Made by a program: the position numbers and the translations under genes. 30,542 bases of DNA. Origin: a virus. Of the stretch, positions 27,801 to 30,542 are shown piece after piece. The first letter of the stretch is position 1. The number at the start of each line of letters is the position of its first letter. The stretch spans positions 1-30,542 of the IMG/VR virus record IMGVR_UViG_3300048927_000085; one strand, written 5' to 3'. A model generated the notes under the pieces. The model was not told the DNA's origin and ran no database searches. It worked only from the letters and a program-made list of their open reading frames with translations.

Positions 27801-29801
27801 TCCTATCGCTTTATCAAACTCCGCATCAGGAAAGTCGGTGTCCCGGGCTGGACGGGGCAGTTGCGGTGGCGTGGTACGGGTGGTTTCAACGACACCAACA
27901 TGATCACCGTCGCCGAGCCTGCCTATGACGCCAACGGTATCGCCACGGTGGAGTTCGACAACATCCCCTGGCTGACCGAAACCACGATGAATCAGTTCAG
28001 ACTGGATCTGTCCACTAAACAGGACGCGACCAACTATTACCTGATTGACTGGGTAGCGGTCGGGCGGCCAACGCCTGGGGCCGGGATGGCGGCGTTGCAG
28101 CAGGAAGCGACAGCCCGTGTTACCGGCGACCAGGCGGAAGCTACAGCGCGCGAGACGCTGGCGACTCAGATCCGGGGCGGCTATACTGGTGACGATCCGT
28201 CAAAACTGGCATCGGGTCTGCTGTACACCGAACGCCAGGCGCGCATCACGGCGCAGGAAGCGGAGGTGACGGAGCGGAAGAAACTGGAATCGACCGTTAA
28301 TGCTAACCAGGCTTCCGTTACACAGGAGCTGGCGACGCTGACAACTGAGCAGGGGGCTCAGGCCACCACGCTTTCGGGACTGCAGGTTACCGTCGGCAAA
28401 AACACCGCTGATATCACTACGGTCACCAAAGCCGTTGCTGATAATAATAAGGCGCAGACCACCGCACTGGCAGCCGTTAAGGCCACGACCGACAAAAACA
28501 CGGCGGATATCAGCACGGAAACCACGGCCCGTACGGATGGTGACAGCGCGCTCGGCCGCCGTATCGACAGCCTGAAAGTTGACGTGGACGGTAACACGGC
28601 CAGCCGGGACGCCGGTATTGTTGGCAACGTCACCAATGCGCTTGCCAACTTCACGGCGTTCTCGGATCAGCGCGTTACTTTTGCCGTTGGTGAAACGAAA
28701 ACGATGGCCGAGATCACCGATGTCCGTAAAACCACCGCGGATGCGACCAGTGCCCTAGCTGAGCAGATCACCTCGCTTTCGGCGACGGTTGAAACCAACG
28801 GCCAGACCAACGTGGCAGCGATCACCCGGATTGACCGGACGGTTGCGGATTTGTCGATCGCCACGGCGACCAGCATTCAGCAGGTCACAGCGTCAATTGG
28901 GCAAACCAACGCTAATGTTCAGACGACCAGCCAGGCGGTTGCTGATATCAACGGCAAGCTGAGCGCACAGTGGGGAGTTAAAGTCCAGGTGGAGGCCAAC
29001 GGCATCAAACGCATCGCTGGTATTCAGCTGGGCATTGATGCCACTGGATCCTCAAACTTCCTGATATCTGCCGATACGTTCGGAGTGTATAACCCGACAA
29101 CGAAAGGTCAGGAGCTGGTGTTTGCGGCGACCGGCGGCCAGGTATTTCTGCGCTCGGTGTTCATCCAGGATGGGTCCATCGATAACGCCAAGATCGGTTA
29201 CCAGATCAGCTCCAGTGACTGGAATGATATTGGGCCATGGGACCCGAATGGACGCGGGTGGTGTATCCGTAAGGACGGATCTGCATATTTCAATAGCGTG
29301 ACGATCAGAGGAACAGTCTATGCCACTAATGGGGTCTTCTCTGGGCGTATCGAGTCGAATGATGGTTATTTCGGCGGCACTGTGTATGCCAACAAAATTG
29401 TGGGGGACGTTGGTGATTTTCTTATTGGAGCGAGTGAGTCTAAAGGATCGGTGGGTAATGGTGTAAGCAACCCATCAGGCACTTTCGCAACAATACAACA
29501 AAGCCCATATTCTTCCATTAAGGGGGCATTGATTACGTCTACTGCAGCTTTTGCAATTCGTGTCGCTGCAGGTGGCTCAACTGCAACATTTACAGTTTAT
29601 GTGGACAATACCCCTGTTTATCAGGCTGCAGTCGGACCAGCATCCACGTTACAAATAGCCAGCCTGAATTTTTCCGTGCCAGCAGGATCTGGTACCAGTG
29701 TATTGCGATATACGCTATCAACCCCCAACGGTGGTACTGGCTCAGTAAACGCTGATTACCACATATTCCTCCAGAGATCGGCTGGAATAATTTCCCGCTA
29801 A
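24837..29801 (+). CDS. J: Central tail fibre / tip attachment protein J
   Basis: This 1654-residue receptor-binding hub is much longer than lambda J (1132). Residues 1-600 are the conserved tail-hub part (KGGSQKQHTPVEQPDSAQSM start). About 608-820 hold two fibronectin III-like domains. About 832-935 are coiled coil. About 940-1083 are an extra beta-sandwich resembling a carbohydrate-binding module (DSTVEGWTGN to LIDWVAVGRP). About 1083-1378 are more coiled coil, about 1380-1520 are DUF1983-like, and 1521-1654 are the presumed receptor-contacting tip. The last 400 bases are visibly more AT-rich than the rest, as in recombining tip regions. The ribosome binding site is weak. Confidence 0.92.
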   Translation: MATITGAKGGSQKQHTPVEQPDSAQSMARCRMLLALGEGEFAGGLDATRIFLDGTPLGNADGSMNFENVSWDFRPGTQTQTPIPGFPAVENETSIGVSLTKATPWTRAISNTQIDAVLVRIGITGLQQQEKDGDIVGTTVTYHIDVAVDGGAYQTVLTKTVTEKLSSLYELTHRINLPKATTGWQIRVVRDTADSASQMLQNKTQVQAITEVIDARLRYPHTALLYVSFNAKAFSNIPKISCKPKGRVIRIPQNYDPVARTYSGTWDGTFKWGWTNNPAWIWFDVLTEPRFGLGRRVTVDMLDKWELYRIAQRCDQKVPDGKGGTGTEPRFMFDVYIQSQADAWQVIKDIAAGFNGMTFWGNNMFNVVSDMPADTSKLQILTRASVVGKPTYSSGSEKTRFSSALINFSDPDNHYQDRTTAVMFPELVKQFKFKQTQLTAIGCTRESEAQRRGGWAVYSNSLDRIITLQTGLDGFAYVPGTVFAFADERVSGRVYGGRVIDYNAGLKAVTTDRGTSAVAGDTLMIRTHGGIVESRVIQAVNGTQLIVATPFTAAPAPNAVFVIDAGQLRLQYFRVTNLTFNDEENTYSITGAEYNASKYDAVDHNARLDIPPISLIPTGVVSQPGNVVVSSYESVRQGQRIATLTASWDVPLDKAGKPQADVIAYQAQWRRNDSEWVNVPQTGLRNIEVPGIFEGDYLVRVRAINSGGASSLWATSTLTHLKGRVGDVPKPVNFRTTPLLWGVQLDWDFPAGTGDTLQTEIQYSTVSTGANPMLLAGVPYPQQIYQQLGLKAGVGFWYRARLVDRTGNQSAWTDFIQGSSSSVAADYLVDIDNQIKQTDAYKDLVSEITDLGDDIQSARDDIKTVTTESAATKAGLAQEVTDRKKAITNEATARGQALLTEKNERVADISNVNQTIQTTSDSLAQQIAQISAGTGSQFDPAKIWYFDSTVEGWTGNGTPTIVDGWIRPANHATDPWVASPGALAINSSSYRFIKLRIRKVGVPGWTGQLRWRGTGGFNDTNMITVAEPAYDANGIATVEFDNIPWLTETTMNQFRLDLSTKQDATNYYLIDWVAVGRPTPGAGMAALQQEATARVTGDQAEATARETLATQIRGGYTGDDPSKLASGLLYTERQARITAQEAEVTERKKLESTVNANQASVTQELATLTTEQGAQATTLSGLQVTVGKNTADITTVTKAVADNNKAQTTALAAVKATTDKNTADISTETTARTDGDSALGRRIDSLKVDVDGNTASRDAGIVGNVTNALANFTAFSDQRVTFAVGETKTMAEITDVRKTTADATSALAEQITSLSATVETNGQTNVAAITRIDRTVADLSIATATSIQQVTASIGQTNANVQTTSQAVADINGKLSAQWGVKVQVEANGIKRIAGIQLGIDATGSSNFLISADTFGVYNPTTKGQELVFAATGGQVFLRSVFIQDGSIDNAKIGYQISSSDWNDIGPWDPNGRGWCIRKDGSAYFNSVTIRGTVYATNGVFSGRIESNDGYFGGTVYANKIVGDVGDFLIGASESKGSVGNGVSNPSGTFATIQQSPYSSIKGALITSTAAFAIRVAAGGSTATFTVYVDNTPVYQAAVGPASTLQIASLNFSVPAGSGTSVLRYTLSTPNGGTGSVNADYHIFLQRSAGIISR

Positions 29802-29824
29802 TAAAACACCTGTATATCAAATCA

Positions 29825-29847
29825 AACCCAGCTCCGGCTGGGTTTTT
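29825..29847 (+). terminator. Intrinsic terminator between J and the side fibre
   Basis: AACCCAGC at 29825-29832 and GCTGGGTT at 29837-29844 form an 8-base-pair stem with a TCCG tetraloop, followed by TTT. Confidence 0.82.
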
Positions 29848-29865
29848 CATTTTAAGGACATCACG

Positions 29866-30542
29866 ATGGCCACACTTGATGATGATTTAGCCAAAGCCGT
29901 CACGGAAGGTTTTCGCCAGGCGCAAATTGATATCGTCAACCAGGACCTGATTTTATCGGGTGCCGGTGACGTCACCGTAACTCTGGCCGACGGTTCGAAA
30001 AAGACAGGGCCCAGCTGGACGAAGCTGATCGCCGCTGCGAACGCGGCAGGAACCAGCGCTGCGGCAGCTGCAACGTCAGAAAAGAATGCCAAAACTTCAG
30101 AGACGAACGCGAACTCATCAAAGACCGCAGCTGCAACGTCTGAGAAGAACGCAAAAACATCTGAGACGAACGCCAAGACCTCAGAAACCAACGCCAAAAC
30201 GTCTGAGAAGAACGCTAAGACCTCGGAAAACAACGCCGCCAGCAGCGCCAGCAGTGCCGCAGCATCTTTGGCCGCCGCCCAGCTGTTGACGTCTGTACCC
30301 TATGAAACCGCGCCATTCCCTGACGTATGGTTGCCGCTTAATGATGACCTGCGCCTGCTGGCGGGGTTTGCGCCGTATGACACGCTGACTATCTCGGGCC
30401 AGCTGCTGGAGCTGGCAACAAAATCAGCAGGCATTACCCGGTCAACTGCTGGTACGTTTATCGATAAATCGGGTGTTCTACAGACCGCCGCGATTAATGA
30501 ACCACGCTTTGAACGAGAGGGGTTATTAATAGAAGGATCCAG
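29866..30542 (+). CDS. stf: Side tail fibre, N-terminal part (runs off the window)
   Basis: At least 225 residues are encoded. AAGGA at 29853-29857 precedes ATG 29866. Residues 1-65 (LDDDLAKAVTEGFRQAQIDI, then GPSWTKLIAAANAAGTSA) are the tail-attachment domain. Residues 70-139 are ten seven-residue repeats of the TSExNAK type, like the lambda Stf stalk, which forms a trimeric coiled coil. From about 142 a globular part begins (SVPYETAPFPDVWLPLNDDL); INEPRFEREGLLIEGS resembles the lead-in to lectin-like fibre domains. The receptor-binding end lies beyond the window. Confidence 0.83.
   Translation, partial: MATLDDDLAKAVTEGFRQAQIDIVNQDLILSGAGDVTVTLADGSKKTGPSWTKLIAAANAAGTSAAAAATSEKNAKTSETNANSSKTAAATSEKNAKTSETNAKTSETNAKTSEKNAKTSENNAASSASSAAASLAAAQLLTSVPYETAPFPDVWLPLNDDLRLLAGFAPYDTLTISGQLLELATKSAGITRSTAGTFIDKSGVLQTAAINEPRFEREGLLIEGS
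30073..30282 (+). repeat. Ten 21-base heptad repeats in the side fibre stalk
   Basis: Ten consecutive 21-base units encode heptads such as TSEKNAK, TSETNAN, TSETNAK and TSENNAA, drifting to SSASSAA at the end. The small-residue pattern at fixed positions fits a trimeric coiled-coil shaft whose length can change by recombination between units. Confidence 0.85.

Noticed and set aside
29847-30233. Minus-strand reading frame of 128 codons rich in Phe, Ala and Val
   Set aside because: It is the complement of the heptad repeats of the side fibre.

Overview
The window is the late half of a lambda-like temperate siphophage genome, most likely a prophage, from an Enterobacteriaceae host. The evidence for this is a phage 21-type lysis cassette, a lambda-type tail cluster in the order G/GT, H, M, L, K, I, J, a P22-type coat protein, and a P22 immI-like repressor/antirepressor region. 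No integrase, CI or replication gene lies inside the window, and no host gene is seen. Species cannot be fixed from the sequence alone.

Layout from left to right. Positions 1-744 are mostly non-coding and hold a small phage ORF broken by an ochre codon, two intrinsic terminators and a possible Q-dependent late promoter (pR'-tR' arrangement). Positions 745-1972 are the lysis cassette: a pinholin-type holin with two possible starts, a SAR endolysin, and Rz with an overlapping Rz1. Positions 1973-2740 carry a self-contained moron encoding a secreted PliG-like inhibitor of g-type lysozyme. It has its own extended -10 promoter and terminator, and a minus-strand terminator beside it hints at a small RNA. 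Positions 2770-3290 hold two small minus-strand genes (YodC/DUF2158-like and DUF6953-like). The second seems to have lost its normal start codon in an ATGA-to-ATAA change.

Positions 3316-12203 are packaging and head genes: TerS, TerL, a DUF4055 portal, MuF, scaffold, P22-like coat, a small protein with a QQQD tandem repeat, and four connector/tail-completion proteins. Positions 12250-16914 are the tail tube protein with an Ig-like domain, the tail assembly chaperones (with a programmed -1 frameshift at A AAA AAC) and the tape measure protein.

Between tape measure gene H and tail-tip gene M, which are adjacent in lambda, about 5.4 kb of accessory DNA is inserted (16915-22341). It contains a lipoprotein and then two complete copies of a P22 immI-like circuit. 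Each copy has a leftward Mnt-like ribbon-helix-helix repressor, a rightward short Arc-like repressor, and a rightward antirepressor, with overlapping divergent promoters and a distinct family of operator repeats. A third antirepressor (ORF6N type) follows. Each Mnt-like gene has a small uncharacterised gene behind it on the same strand: a 35-residue membrane peptide and a 158-residue soluble protein. These occupy the position of lysogenic cargo and are candidate exclusion or defence genes. This doubled circuit is the most interesting part of the window.

Positions 22342-29801 are the tail tip genes M, L, K, I and a very long J (1654 residues). The window ends inside a side tail fibre with a heptad-repeat stalk. 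Seven intrinsic-terminator-like hairpins punctuate the structural and tail region from MuF to the fibre. This fits a late transcript driven by a Q-type antiterminator encoded to the left of the window. All functional calls come from reading the sequence against remembered families; no database search was run.
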